Below, piece by piece: positions 26,722 through 35,651 of a DNA stretch of 64,000 nt (positions within the stretch are counted from its first letter, which is position 1; every line of letters starts with the position of its first letter). The notes beneath the pieces were generated by a model. It made no database searches and had not been told where the DNA came from. It saw only the letters and a list, made by a program, of their open reading frames with translations. This DNA is from UBA11986 sp031402435 (lineage in GTDB: Bacteria > Bacteroidota > Ignavibacteria > UBA10030 > UBA6906). Location of the stretch: the NCBI GenBank assembly GCA_031402435.1, contig JANNSJ010000058.1, forward strand, positions 186,001-250,000, written 5' to 3'. Both the position numbers and the translations under genes were made by a program.

Positions 26722-27753
26722 ATGATAAACCCACTGATGGCATTGCTCGTTGCGTTCGCGGGATTCACTTTGCTTGGAGTGATACTCTGGCCAAAACGGG
26801 GTGTTGTTGCCCGCTGGCAGATCGCGAAACTCAACCATACACGCGCACTCATTGAGGACGCGTTGAAACACTTGTATGACTGTGAGTACAGGATGCTAGT
26901 GTGTACGCGGCAGAGCGTTGCCGGCGCTCTCGGGATTTCCGGGGATGACGCGGCGGCTGTTCTTCTCAAGCTGGAAACCCTTGGATTGCTGAAGACGCTT
27001 GGTGACGGTCTCCAACTGACAGGCGACGGTCGTTCGTATGCACTCCGCATCATCAGGGTTCACCGACTCTGGGAGCGGTACCTTGCCGATGAAACCGGTA
27101 TGGCGGAAACGCAATGGCATGCCGAGGCTGAGCACGCTGAACACGTGATGACGCTGGATGAAGCAGACGCGCTCTCTGCGCAGATGGGGCATCCTCGTTT
27201 CGATCCGCACGGAGATCCCATCCCAACTTCCAGCGGGGATCTTCCCACCCCACGCGGACATTCTCTGACGCAACTTCAGCCAGGGGGGAGGGGCCAGATC
27301 GTCCATATCGAGGATGAACCCAACGCGATATATGCAAAGCTCGTGGCGCAGGGGCTATATCCCGGAGTCAAGATTCTGGTTCTTGACAAAAGAGACGACA
27401 GGATTCGGTTTGAGGCAGACGGGGTTGAGAATGTTCTGGCGCCTGTTGTCGCAGCGAATGTCACGGTGGTTCCCCTGACGGCCGAGGTGCCGATGGAAGG
27501 TCCTCACGAATCTCTTGCAGACCTGAAACTCGGGGAGTCGGCGCGTGTTGCCGGTATTTCCCGAACATGCCGGGGACAGCAGCGAAGACGCCTCATGGAC
27601 CTCGGGATTATCCCCGGGACACTGATTAGCGCCGAAATTCGAAGCGCAAGTGGCGACCCCACGGCATATTGTATCAGAGGCGCCACTATTGCATTGCGGA
27701 ACAAACAAGCGAGGATGATACACATCCATAGCGGGAAGGAAACCATTCAATGA
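26722..27753 (+). CDS. Membrane-anchored DtxR-like/FeoA fusion protein
   Basis: 343-residue fusion. A membrane helix (about 3-22, MALLVAFAGFTLLGVILW) precedes a DtxR-like winged helix and dimerisation domain (about 35-165) in which the ED, VHRLWE and HAEAEHAEH metal-ligand positions persist. A first SH3/FeoA-like domain (about 183-252) is followed by a second, typical FeoA domain (about 263-338; RRRLMDLGIIPGT, IRGATIALRNKQA). The stop overlaps the ATG of the FeoB G-domain gene by four bases. It may sense metal at the membrane and act on FeoB, as FeoA is thought to do; DNA binding by a tethered form is doubtful. This reading is inference. Confidence 0.85.
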   Translation: MINPLMALLVAFAGFTLLGVILWPKRGVVARWQIAKLNHTRALIEDALKHLYDCEYRMLVCTRQSVAGALGISGDDAAAVLLKLETLGLLKTLGDGLQLTGDGRSYALRIIRVHRLWERYLADETGMAETQWHAEAEHAEHVMTLDEADALSAQMGHPRFDPHGDPIPTSSGDLPTPRGHSLTQLQPGGRGQIVHIEDEPNAIYAKLVAQGLYPGVKILVLDKRDDRIRFEADGVENVLAPVVAANVTVVPLTAEVPMEGPHESLADLKLGESARVAGISRTCRGQQRRRLMDLGIIPGTLISAEIRSASGDPTAYCIRGATIALRNKQARMIHIHSGKETIQ

Positions 27754-28586
27754 CAACTCAGACACCTGGCTCTTGCGAGACGTGTCCAGTCCATAACCTT
27801 GGCAACCTGATCAAGCTGGGTGTGGACATGAAAGGGAGTGACTTTGTTGTTGCACTTGCCGGCAATCCCAATACCGGCAAGAGCACGGTATTCAATGCGA
27901 TGACCGGGCTGCGCCAACATACCGGCAATTGGCCCGGGAAGACGGTGGTGAGGGCAGAAGGTGGTTTCATGTTTGGCGGTAAGCGCTACAAGATCGTAGA
28001 CCTGCCGGGAACATATTCGCTGCTATCAACAAGCACTGATGAAGATGTTGCGCGCAATTTTATTCTCTTTGGTCAGCCGGATGTCACCATTATTGTTGCC
28101 GATGCGACCCGATTGGAACGCAATCTCAATCTTGTGTTGCAAGTGCTGGAGATAACGGACCGTGTTGTGGTGTGCCTCAATCTGACTGACGAGGCAGAGC
28201 GTCACGGGATCCGGGTGGACGAACGCCTTCTGGCAAAGGAGCTGGGTGTACCGGTGATACCCACTGCTGCGCGACAGGATATTGGCATGCACGAGTTGTT
28301 GAAGGCGATCAATGACGTGGCAACCGGTGCATTTGTGTGCAAGCCCCGGCGCATCAAGAGCCGGTCGAGCGCCTTGGAACGGGCAATCGATGAGCTCGCC
28401 CGAACCATCACCGCACAATTTCCCGGACTGTCAAACGCACGGTGGGTTGCGCTCAGACTTCTCGATGGCGACTCACGCATCATCGATGCATTGAAGTCAG
28501 GGGAGCTTGCGGACCTCTCCCGTGCGGAGAATCTGCAACCCGGCGAGAACGAATCGATAGCGGAAGGAGCTTTGCATGAAGAATGA
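27750..28586 (+). CDS. feoB: FeoB N-terminal GTPase, separate polypeptide
   Basis: 278-residue G-protein half of the ferrous-iron transporter. G1 is GNPNTGKST, the switch region HTGNWPGKTV matches FeoB, G3 is DLPGTYSL and G4 NLTDEA. A FeoB-type helical domain follows (about 190-270). A short N-terminal extension carries CETCPVHN. In most bacteria this domain is fused to the membrane pore; here the frame ends at 28586 and the membrane part starts at 28576 in another frame. The upstream fusion gene overlaps it by four bases, so the products are probably made together. Confidence 0.92.
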   Translation: MTTQTPGSCETCPVHNLGNLIKLGVDMKGSDFVVALAGNPNTGKSTVFNAMTGLRQHTGNWPGKTVVRAEGGFMFGGKRYKIVDLPGTYSLLSTSTDEDVARNFILFGQPDVTIIVADATRLERNLNLVLQVLEITDRVVVCLNLTDEAERHGIRVDERLLAKELGVPVIPTAARQDIGMHELLKAINDVATGAFVCKPRRIKSRSSALERAIDELARTITAQFPGLSNARWVALRLLDGDSRIIDALKSGELADLSRAENLQPGENESIAEGALHEE

Positions 28587-30009
28587 TGCAGCAACAAGTG
28601 AAGCAATTCTCACACGTGCCAATGCGCTCAGGTGGGACGTGGGGGAGAACTTCCATGATGTGTTGATGGAAACGATCTACACGGATGCCGCCAAGATCGC
28701 AGACACCGTGGTTCAGCGCTCAGGCAAATCCCAGAGGTTCAATTGGGATCGGACGCTCGACAGACTGTTGACGAGCCGCTGGACTGGTTTTCCAGTGATG
28801 TTGTTTCTTCTTATGGGGGTCTTTTGGATAACCATCGCCGGAGCAAATGTTCCATCCGCGCTTATCGCCAACCTCCTGCTCGACACGATTCACCCTGCGC
28901 TGAAGTCCTTCTCGGGAAGCCTGGGCGTACCGTGGTGGATCGATGGGTTGTTGCTGGACGGCATGTATCTTTCGGCTGCATGGGTCATCGCGGTGATGCT
29001 GCCGCCCATGGCGATTTTCTTCCCGTTGTTTACCCTGCTTGAGGATTTTGGGTACCTTCCTCGCGTGGCGTTCAACCTGGATAATCTGTTCCGCAAGGCG
29101 GGGGCACATGGGAAGCAGGCGCTGACAATGAGCATGGGTTACGGTTGCAACGCGGCAGGCATTATTGCCACGCGCATCATTGACAGCCCTCGCGAGCGGT
29201 TGATAGCGATCATTACCAACAACTTTGCCTTGTGCAACGGCCGATGGCCGACACAGATTCTGATTGCATCGCTCTTTATTGGCGCCCTTGCTCCTCCTGC
29301 GCTTGCCGGATTTGTCTCTGCCGCTGCAGTTGTTGCTATTGCGCTTCTGGGGATCGCACTCACGTTTCTCACTTCATGGTTTCTCTCCCGTACCATGTTG
29401 AAGGGAGAGGCCTCGTCATTCAGCCTGGAACTGCCCCCATACCGCCCGCCTAGAATTCTGCAGACACTCTACACATCGTTGATTGACAGAACGATCATCG
29501 TTCTGTGGAGAGCGGTGATCTTCGCGGTGCCGGCTGGAATTGTGATCTGGCTTCTCGCAAACATCCATATCGCCGGATTGAGTCTCGCCGAATACACGAT
29601 CAACTGGCTGAACCCGTTTGGACTGTTGATCGGGATGAACGGCGTCATCCTGCTCGCATACATCATAGCAATTCCTGCAAACGAGATCGTCATCCCGACA
29701 GTTCTTATGCTCACGGTATTAAGCAGCGGAGTAAGCGGGTATGGACAGGGGGCCGGAGTGTTGTTTGAGCTGGAGAATAACCTGCAGTACGCCGCCGTAT
29801 TTCAGGCAGGTGGCTGGTCGCTCCTGACGGCGATCAACCTGATGCTGTTCAGCCTGGTTCACAATCCATGCTCCACAACGATCTACACAATCTATAAGGA
29901 AACGGGAAGCGTGAAATGGACGGTGGTATCAGCAGTCATGCCTGTTCTGATGGGATTCATCCTGTGCTTTCTCGTTGCGCAGGTATGGCGTATTGTTGTC
30001 GGCTTCTAA
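28576..30009 (+). CDS. feoB: FeoB membrane (gate) domain, separate polypeptide
   Basis: 477-residue permease half of FeoB with about eight to ten membrane segments. It contains the Gate-type SMGYGCNAAGI motif and a conserved Cys in LCNGRWP, where classical FeoB has CGARLP. Its own AAGGAG (28564-28569) lies seven bases before ATG 28576, inside the end of the GTPase gene, so it is translated as a coupled separate protein rather than by frameshift. It should carry Fe2+ (perhaps Mn2+) across the inner membrane with the GTPase product. Confidence 0.92.
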   Translation: MKNDAATSEAILTRANALRWDVGENFHDVLMETIYTDAAKIADTVVQRSGKSQRFNWDRTLDRLLTSRWTGFPVMLFLLMGVFWITIAGANVPSALIANLLLDTIHPALKSFSGSLGVPWWIDGLLLDGMYLSAAWVIAVMLPPMAIFFPLFTLLEDFGYLPRVAFNLDNLFRKAGAHGKQALTMSMGYGCNAAGIIATRIIDSPRERLIAIITNNFALCNGRWPTQILIASLFIGALAPPALAGFVSAAAVVAIALLGIALTFLTSWFLSRTMLKGEASSFSLELPPYRPPRILQTLYTSLIDRTIIVLWRAVIFAVPAGIVIWLLANIHIAGLSLAEYTINWLNPFGLLIGMNGVILLAYIIAIPANEIVIPTVLMLTVLSSGVSGYGQGAGVLFELENNLQYAAVFQAGGWSLLTAINLMLFSLVHNPCSTTIYTIYKETGSVKWTVVSAVMPVLMGFILCFLVAQVWRIVVGF

Positions 30010-30235
30010 GAATGTCGAGGAATGATATCATGAGAGCGTTCCCTTCGGTTTCACTCGACCCTGTCGGGTCTCAAGATCACTGACTGATCAGGTTCTCGCG
30101 GGGATAAGAGAATCACTTGCTCGTGATGGGCGGTCATGGACACCGCGGGTTGAAAGATATTTTCTTTGGCGCGTCAATTTCAACAGTACGCCACGCGCGT
30201 TCGATCCCAATATTGGTAGTACAATAGGAGGAGAC

Positions 30236-31468
30236 ATGGCTTCAGTGGCGATATATATTCGCTTGATGGTTGCTGCAACGATATTCAGCGTCGTGCTGAT
30301 TGGCTGTGATGCGTTGCTTACGAAATCGCCCGACCAGGATCAATCTTTCGATGGCCCCATTGAAGGGTTGACCAATGCAGAACGTGCAATCTTCGCAAAA
30401 GGTGACGCGGCATTCGGTGAGGTATTTACATTCCAAACAGGTCTTGGCCCGATCTTCAATCAGGCTTCATGCGAACGCTGTCACGTTGGTGATGGACGCG
30501 GGCATCCATCTGTAAACTTGAAGCGTTTCGGTCTCAACATCGGCGGCGGGCAATTCAATCCCCTTGTGGAGCTTGGGGGACCGCAGTTGCAAGAGCGCAG
30601 CATGCCCGGGTATCCTGCTGAGATCATTCCTGTACAGGCCAATGCAATTTCTGAACGAGGCGGACCGCTTGCTGTTGGACTCGGACTCATCGAGGCGATT
30701 CCGGATTCAATTGTTTTGCGCTATTCTGATCCTGATGACGTCAATGGAGACGGTATTTCGGGCCGGCCCAACCTTGTTATCCCGGCGGAATTTCTCGGCA
30801 TGGGACCGGGCCCCTATTCCGGCAAACATCTCGGTCGGTTTGGCCGTAAGGCGGGTGCGATCAATCTGCTGCAACAAAGCGCAAACGCATACCATCAGGA
30901 TATTGGAATCACCTCGGATTACATTCCGGTCGAGAACTACAACCCGCTTGCAGGCGGGCGTGGCGGCGATCCGATTCCCGACCCGGAAATACCTGCTGCG
31001 ACCGTGGACAACGTCGTGTTTTACCTTCAAACACTTCGCCCCCCGTTGCGGCGCGGCGCAAATGACCCGGAAGTCCTCGGGGGCGAGCAACTGTTTTCAA
31101 CGATCAAGTGCGCATCGTGTCATGTCCCGGTGATGGTGACCGGACAACATCCCATTGCGGCACTCAAGAACCGCCCGGCGGCATTGTATTCCGACCTTCT
31201 GCTGCACGACATGGGTGCCGACCTTGCCGACAATTTTATTGAAGGTGAAGCCACAGGAACAGAATGGCGCACAACGCCCCTCTGGGGATTGGGTATTGTG
31301 GAAAATGTTCTGGGTGGAACCCCCTTCTACCTGCACGACGGGCGAACGTCCGACCTGCGTGTGGTCATTAGCCTGCACAAGGGTGAAGCGGATTCGTCAC
31401 GCATCCGATTCCAGCAACTTCCTATTGCCAGCCAGGAGGCACTGTTAAAATTTATGAAATCCCTATGA
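30236..31468 (+). CDS. Diheme oxidoreductase lipoprotein (DUF1111/DHOR)
   Basis: 410-residue envelope c-type cytochrome. AGGAGG precedes ATG 30236. The N-terminus is a lipoprotein signal with lipobox VLIGC (Cys near 24). Two heme sites, CERCH (near 80) and CASCH (near 295), and the GRFGRKAG segment are typical of DHOR/thiol-oxidoreductase proteins. It heads a run of four genes with ATGA overlaps. In other bacteria DHOR genes sit with imelysin-type iron-uptake genes, so a link to the upstream feo operon is plausible but not shown. No DtxR box was seen in the 226 bases before it. Confidence 0.88.
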   Translation: MASVAIYIRLMVAATIFSVVLIGCDALLTKSPDQDQSFDGPIEGLTNAERAIFAKGDAAFGEVFTFQTGLGPIFNQASCERCHVGDGRGHPSVNLKRFGLNIGGGQFNPLVELGGPQLQERSMPGYPAEIIPVQANAISERGGPLAVGLGLIEAIPDSIVLRYSDPDDVNGDGISGRPNLVIPAEFLGMGPGPYSGKHLGRFGRKAGAINLLQQSANAYHQDIGITSDYIPVENYNPLAGGRGGDPIPDPEIPAATVDNVVFYLQTLRPPLRRGANDPEVLGGEQLFSTIKCASCHVPVMVTGQHPIAALKNRPAALYSDLLLHDMGADLADNFIEGEATGTEWRTTPLWGLGIVENVLGGTPFYLHDGRTSDLRVVISLHKGEADSSRIRFQQLPIASQEALLKFMKSL

Positions 31469-31914
31469 TCTCAAGAAAGGAATTTCTTAAATCTGCTTCG
31501 GGTCTGCTCGCTGGTGCTGTTGCTTTGCCATTGGGCACACTGCTCGAAGGATGTGCAGCTTCTGCATTCACGATACACGCGACTGTTATCGGTAACACGG
31601 TCGTCATCCCTTTGACAACGCTGCCGGATCTCACCCAACCAAACAGTTATGCCAGAGTGTATGTTGGTACGGATGACAATCCATTTATTCTCTTCGCTCG
31701 AAATGGTGGTGAGCTTTGGGCCGTGCTCAGCACGTGCTCGCATAATGGATGCGAAGTAAGGAAACTGCGCGCAGGCTTTGAGTGCCCATGTCATGGCTCC
31801 GAGTACGACCTGCAAGGCAATGTACTTCAAGGCCCCGCTTCCGCCCCGCTCGAGAGTTATCCCGTACAGCAATTTGCTGATCGCTACGAGTTTCAATTAG
31901 AAGGACAATCATGA
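31465..31914 (+). CDS. Rieske [2Fe-2S] protein
   Basis: 149-residue iron-sulfur protein, probably periplasmic. The N-terminus (ISRKEFLKSASGLLAGAVALP) resembles a Tat-type signal, though only one Arg is present and a Cys follows at LLEGC, so lipid attachment is possible. The cluster ligands are CSHNGC (Cys, His) and CPCHGSEYD (Cys, His), with Cys residues placed for the stabilising disulfide. It overlaps the diheme cytochrome gene by four bases and the porin-like gene by four. It probably passes electrons to or from that cytochrome. No bc1 or b6f partner genes are nearby. Confidence 0.9.
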   Translation: MISRKEFLKSASGLLAGAVALPLGTLLEGCAASAFTIHATVIGNTVVIPLTTLPDLTQPNSYARVYVGTDDNPFILFARNGGELWAVLSTCSHNGCEVRKLRAGFECPCHGSEYDLQGNVLQGPASAPLESYPVQQFADRYEFQLEGQS

Positions 31915-33110
31915 CGTTCAGGAGCAATCGTTCAGTTCAACATAGCATCGTTCAAGCTTTGGCCGGGCTGCTGTTCATTCTGCTTATCCATCAGTCCGGG
32001 TCTAGCCAGGACACGACGGTAGTGCCGCCGCTCGTGAAGGGAGGGATTTACGACCGGCCGTACATCTTCCGCCCTTCTTCACGGATTGCCATCGGCGGCT
32101 ACGCGGAGACCATGGTGCGATCGGAATACGAACAGGGCGTACACGAGAATATTTCATTTGAAGCAAGACGGTTCAACATCTTTCTCTTCTCTTCGATCTC
32201 ACCACTCATTAAGCTCACGTCGGAGCTGGAGTTCGAACACGGCACGGAAGAGATTAAACTGGAAACCGCGTTGATCGATTTACAGTTCTACCAGGAAGTG
32301 AATTTGCGCGCAGGTATTCTGCTGTCACCACTTGGAAAGTTCAACATCGCCCATGACAGTCCAAGGAATGAATTCACCGACCGACCGCTCGTTTCCACAC
32401 GCATTATTCCGGCCACACTTTCTGAAGCGGGTTTTGGGTTCTACGGCTTGTTCTATCCATTTGGCGATACCAGGGTGACCTACGAGGCATACTTTGTCAA
32501 CGGGCTGACCGACAACATCGTGCTCGCCGGGGATGGGACTTCAATACCCGAAGGAAGGCCGACCGCATTCGAGGAAGACAATAACGGCAGCCCTTCATTT
32601 GTGGGAAGACTGGCATTCGTCCATGCCTCAGGAGCGGAATTGGGGCTTTCGATGCATACAGGCGTGTACAATACCTTCAAGTCGGAGGGGCTTGTTGTCG
32701 ATGAGAAACGCACCCTCACGATTATTGCAGTTGATGCAGAATATGAATGGGATGATCTGATATTCAAGGGGGAGTTTGCCCGTGCCAGCATTGCGATACC
32801 ACAGTCTCTTCGCGGCTTGTTCGCAGAACGACAGCAGGGTTTTTTCGGGCAGGCGATGTACCATCTTGTACGCGGAGTTCTTCCCATGTTTCCGCAATCG
32901 GTGCTTAGCGTTGGAGCACGATATGATTATGTTGACCTTGATGCAGGAGCCAGCAGAGATGATACATACAGGCTCAGCGTCGGTCTGAATCTGCGTCTCG
33001 TTCCGGATACGGTGATTAAGCTTGATTACCAGCATAATTGGGCATTTGACCGCATCAACAACGAAACCCGCTCGGCCGTTATCCAATTTGGCATTGCCAC
33101 CTACTTCTGA
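31911..33110 (+). CDS. Porin-like outer-membrane protein
   Basis: 399-residue protein with a signal peptide (about 1-32), then a beta-barrel pattern from SSRIAIGGYAETMV onward and a terminal aromatic residue (GIATYF). The layout resembles phosphate-selective OprO/OprP-type porins, including the early GYAE and RRFNIFLF strands and ILLSPLGKFN, but assignment to that family is by appearance only. ATG 31911 overlaps the Rieske stop. Within this operon it could admit the substrate or metal used by the redox proteins. Confidence 0.72.
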   Translation: MTFRSNRSVQHSIVQALAGLLFILLIHQSGSSQDTTVVPPLVKGGIYDRPYIFRPSSRIAIGGYAETMVRSEYEQGVHENISFEARRFNIFLFSSISPLIKLTSELEFEHGTEEIKLETALIDLQFYQEVNLRAGILLSPLGKFNIAHDSPRNEFTDRPLVSTRIIPATLSEAGFGFYGLFYPFGDTRVTYEAYFVNGLTDNIVLAGDGTSIPEGRPTAFEEDNNGSPSFVGRLAFVHASGAELGLSMHTGVYNTFKSEGLVVDEKRTLTIIAVDAEYEWDDLIFKGEFARASIAIPQSLRGLFAERQQGFFGQAMYHLVRGVLPMFPQSVLSVGARYDYVDLDAGASRDDTYRLSVGLNLRLVPDTVIKLDYQHNWAFDRINNETRSAVIQFGIATYF

Positions 33111-33177
33111 TACCACGTCGTTTCGATAGACGCACCGACAATTCCGATTGTCGTTGTTCATAAACGAGGATGCTCAA

Positions 33178-34025
33178 ATGCCACGCATGGGAAGATACCC
33201 GGGATTGTTGTTTCTGCTTTTGATGAATGCCGCGTACGCGCAAGAGCCGTTGCCCGCAGCGACAAATCCCGCAGATGAATTCTCAACGGCGATTGAAGAC
33301 AACTCGTTCTTCATAGAAGAAGCGTATAACCAGGACCCACGCGTTGTGCAACATATTGCAAGCATGACATATTTTAGCTCGCCACAGAAGGATGCCGTCA
33401 TCAGCTTCACACAGGAGTGGCCGTCGGATCCCAGAACCACCAACTCAGTTTCACTGTCCCCTACGCAAGCATGAATAGCAACATGGTCTCGGGTGTCGGC
33501 GATGTACTCATCAACTACCGGTATCAACTTTGTTCAAGCGATGATTGGGTGGCGTTAGCACCGAGGATTTCGATGATAGTACCAACAGGTTCTGTTGACA
33601 AGGGCTTGGGAATGGGCGTCGTTGGAATGCAAATAAACCTGCCGTTCAGCAAAAGGATGACAGAGTATCTGGCTGCGCACGTAAATCTCGGGGCGACGCT
33701 GATGCCCGGAGTGAAAGGTACGAATGCGGTTGGCGATAAAGTGAAAAGAACACTCTCTTCTTTCAATGCGGGTGCGAGCGTGATCGTGCTTGTTTCGGCA
33801 CACTTCAATATCATGTTGGAGGGTGTTACGAACTTGCTGGGCGAAATAGATGCGAATGGCGACATTGAGCGGTCTGTGGAGACAACCCTCAGCCCCGGCA
33901 TGTGTTACGGCATCGATGTTGATCAACTCCAGATCGTGTCCGGCGTAGCGGTGCCAATTGTCTTTCGTGATGGGGAACGGCGGACGGGAATGTTCTTCTA
34001 TCTTTCATTCGAACACCCTTTTTGA
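33178..34025 (+). pseudogene. Frameshifted outer-membrane protein gene (phenol MetA-like)
   Basis: One gene broken by a single-base change. Frame one starts at ATG 33178 with ACGAGGA upstream and a signal peptide (PGLLFLLLMNAAYAQ), and reads to ...ISFTQEWP near 33423. From 33423 the reading continues in the -1 frame as VGSQNHQLSFTVPYAS to the stop at 34025, ending FYLSFEHPF. Joined, the product would be about 282 residues and resemble the MetA-pathway/transporter barrel family (GVGDVLINYRYQL, PRISMIVPTG, QINLPFSKR). Adding one G in the CCGTC at 33421-33425 would restore it, so it may be an assembly error, a real mutation or a slip site. Confidence 0.75.
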
Positions 34026-34040
34026 AGCGACCTCATTGTG

Positions 34041-35651
34041 TTACCGGGTGTTTTCGCCAACCTCTTTGCCTTCAAGTAACAGCTTTCCGTATTCATCTTT
34101 GTACTTCTTGATTGCTTCGAACAACGCCCACGCGATCTTGTGCTGGCCTGACTCGCTCTTGAGGAATCGCTCGTCATCGCGGTTTGAGAGATAGGCGGTC
34201 TCAACGAGCACATTCGGCATGGATGCGCCGACAAGAACCAGGAAGCCTGCCTGCCTGACCCCACGGTTGGGGATCCCAGTGTAGCCTTCCATCTCCTGCT
34301 GTGTAATATCAGCGAAGAGCTCGCTTGACTTCACGTGTGCGCTTTGCGCCATCGTCACGAGGATGAAATTTTCATCGGTGAGTTGTTGATAGCGTTGTTC
34401 GTATCCCTCTTCCAATTCGATCACGGCATTCTCCCGCTCGGCAATTTCGATGGCGTCCTCGGTTTTTCCGGGCCGGAGGAGGTACACTTCAAAGCCCCTC
34501 GTCGGACTCGGCTTCCGGCGCAGAGAGTTGCAATGAATGCTGATGAAGAGTTTGCCGCCGGCTTCATTGGCAATCTGCCCGCGGCGATGCAACTCGATAA
34601 AAGTATCGTCCTTCCGCGTGTAGACGACCTTGACGCCCTTCAACTCTTTCTCGATGAGCTTTCCTAATTTCAACGTAACCCCAAGGGTAATATCCTTCTC
34701 TTTGACTTTTGTTACGCCAAGGGCTCCGATATCCTTTCCCCCGTGCCCGGCATCCAATACGATCACATCCAGTTCCCACCTCTTGCGCTGGTTGTTGAGG
34801 TCGGCCTGCACCTCCCGTTGTTTCTTCTCCAGAAGCAGTTTTTCTTCAGAGCCTGGAGTCCGCAGTGAAATCAGAATGTCGTTCGATTGCTCGTCGTTGA
34901 TAATCTCAGAGGCAGCAATTTTCCCTGCAATCTTGAAGGTGAGCTGAACTGCAGTGGGGGATTGAATTGCGACGATCTTCCTGACCATGCCGACGGGCTT
35001 CAGCTTATTGATCGCATCAACATCTGCTTTGGCATCAGCGATTGTCACGTAGAGCCAACCATCCTTCTTCAGCCAACTTTCAAAATCCTTCAAAGGACGC
35101 TTTGCGGGGATACGGATAAGCATGCCATTCGACTTGGCCTCCATTGTGACCGTGGAGAAATCAAAACCCTTCGGGCTCGCGGAAGTTGAAAGGTGAAGGA
35201 TGTTTCTATCTGTGTCGTACATGACTGACCGCCCGAATGCAATACGAAACAGAGGCGGGAATGATGCCAGTGGCGCGAAATACGATCCCGCCGTGACTAT
35301 CATCGGTGAAGGGAGTTGATACATCGATCGCCTGCCGGTCTGGTTGATAATTGTGACAAAGGGGTTGCTTGCTGTCAGAATCAGCCTGTTGGAAGGCGTC
35401 TTGATTTCGAGCTTTTCTGCAGTTGCATTCTCAAACGTCGAGAGTGAAAGCGCATTGGCAAGATCACTGAGGGAGGCGTACCCGACACCCTGGCGTTTGA
35501 ACATACCAATGTTGGCATTGCGTGATTCGTCATCGAACTCGACGCGGAGGGTATTGATCTGTGCGAGAAGTGTGAATGGAACAAGAAGACAGAGAAATCC
35601 CAGCCACCATACACAAGAATCCTGTGTCTTGAACCCTGCTATTCTCTCCAT
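34041..35651 (-). CDS. N-acetylmuramoyl-L-alanine amidase (AmiC-type)
   Basis: 536-residue exported cell-wall hydrolase. A signal peptide (about 1-31) leads into a long N-terminal part (to about 290) with a copper-amine-oxidase-N-like fold and an AMIN-like stretch (RIPAKRPLKDFESWLKKDG). A charged coil (about 275-300) precedes the Amidase_3 domain with zinc ligands in LDAGHGGKD, the early Glu, and SIHCNS, and the catalytic Glu in VETAYLSN. It cleaves the amide bond between muramic acid and the stem peptide, probably during cell separation. It starts directly at the stop of yajQ with no gap, indicating co-transcription. Confidence 0.92.
   Translation of the reverse strand: MERIAGFKTQDSCVWWLGFLCLLVPFTLLAQINTLRVEFDDESRNANIGMFKRQGVGYASLSDLANALSLSTFENATAEKLEIKTPSNRLILTASNPFVTIINQTGRRSMYQLPSPMIVTAGSYFAPLASFPPLFRIAFGRSVMYDTDRNILHLSTSASPKGFDFSTVTMEAKSNGMLIRIPAKRPLKDFESWLKKDGWLYVTIADAKADVDAINKLKPVGMVRKIVAIQSPTAVQLTFKIAGKIAASEIINDEQSNDILISLRTPGSEEKLLLEKKQREVQADLNNQRKRWELDVIVLDAGHGGKDIGALGVTKVKEKDITLGVTLKLGKLIEKELKGVKVVYTRKDDTFIELHRRGQIANEAGGKLFISIHCNSLRRKPSPTRGFEVYLLRPGKTEDAIEIAERENAVIELEEGYEQRYQQLTDENFILVTMAQSAHVKSSELFADITQQEMEGYTGIPNRGVRQAGFLVLVGASMPNVLVETAYLSNRDDERFLKSESGQHKIAWALFEAIKKYKDEYGKLLLEGKEVGENTR

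Noticed and set aside
28560..28600. Frameshift error in feoB
   Set aside because: The second half has its own well-spaced AAGGAG and ATG, and both halves are complete domains, so a natural split is the better reading.
30057..30070. Terminator after feoB (GACCC/GGGTC hairpin)
   Set aside because: Only a five-pair stem with no T run; too weak to call.
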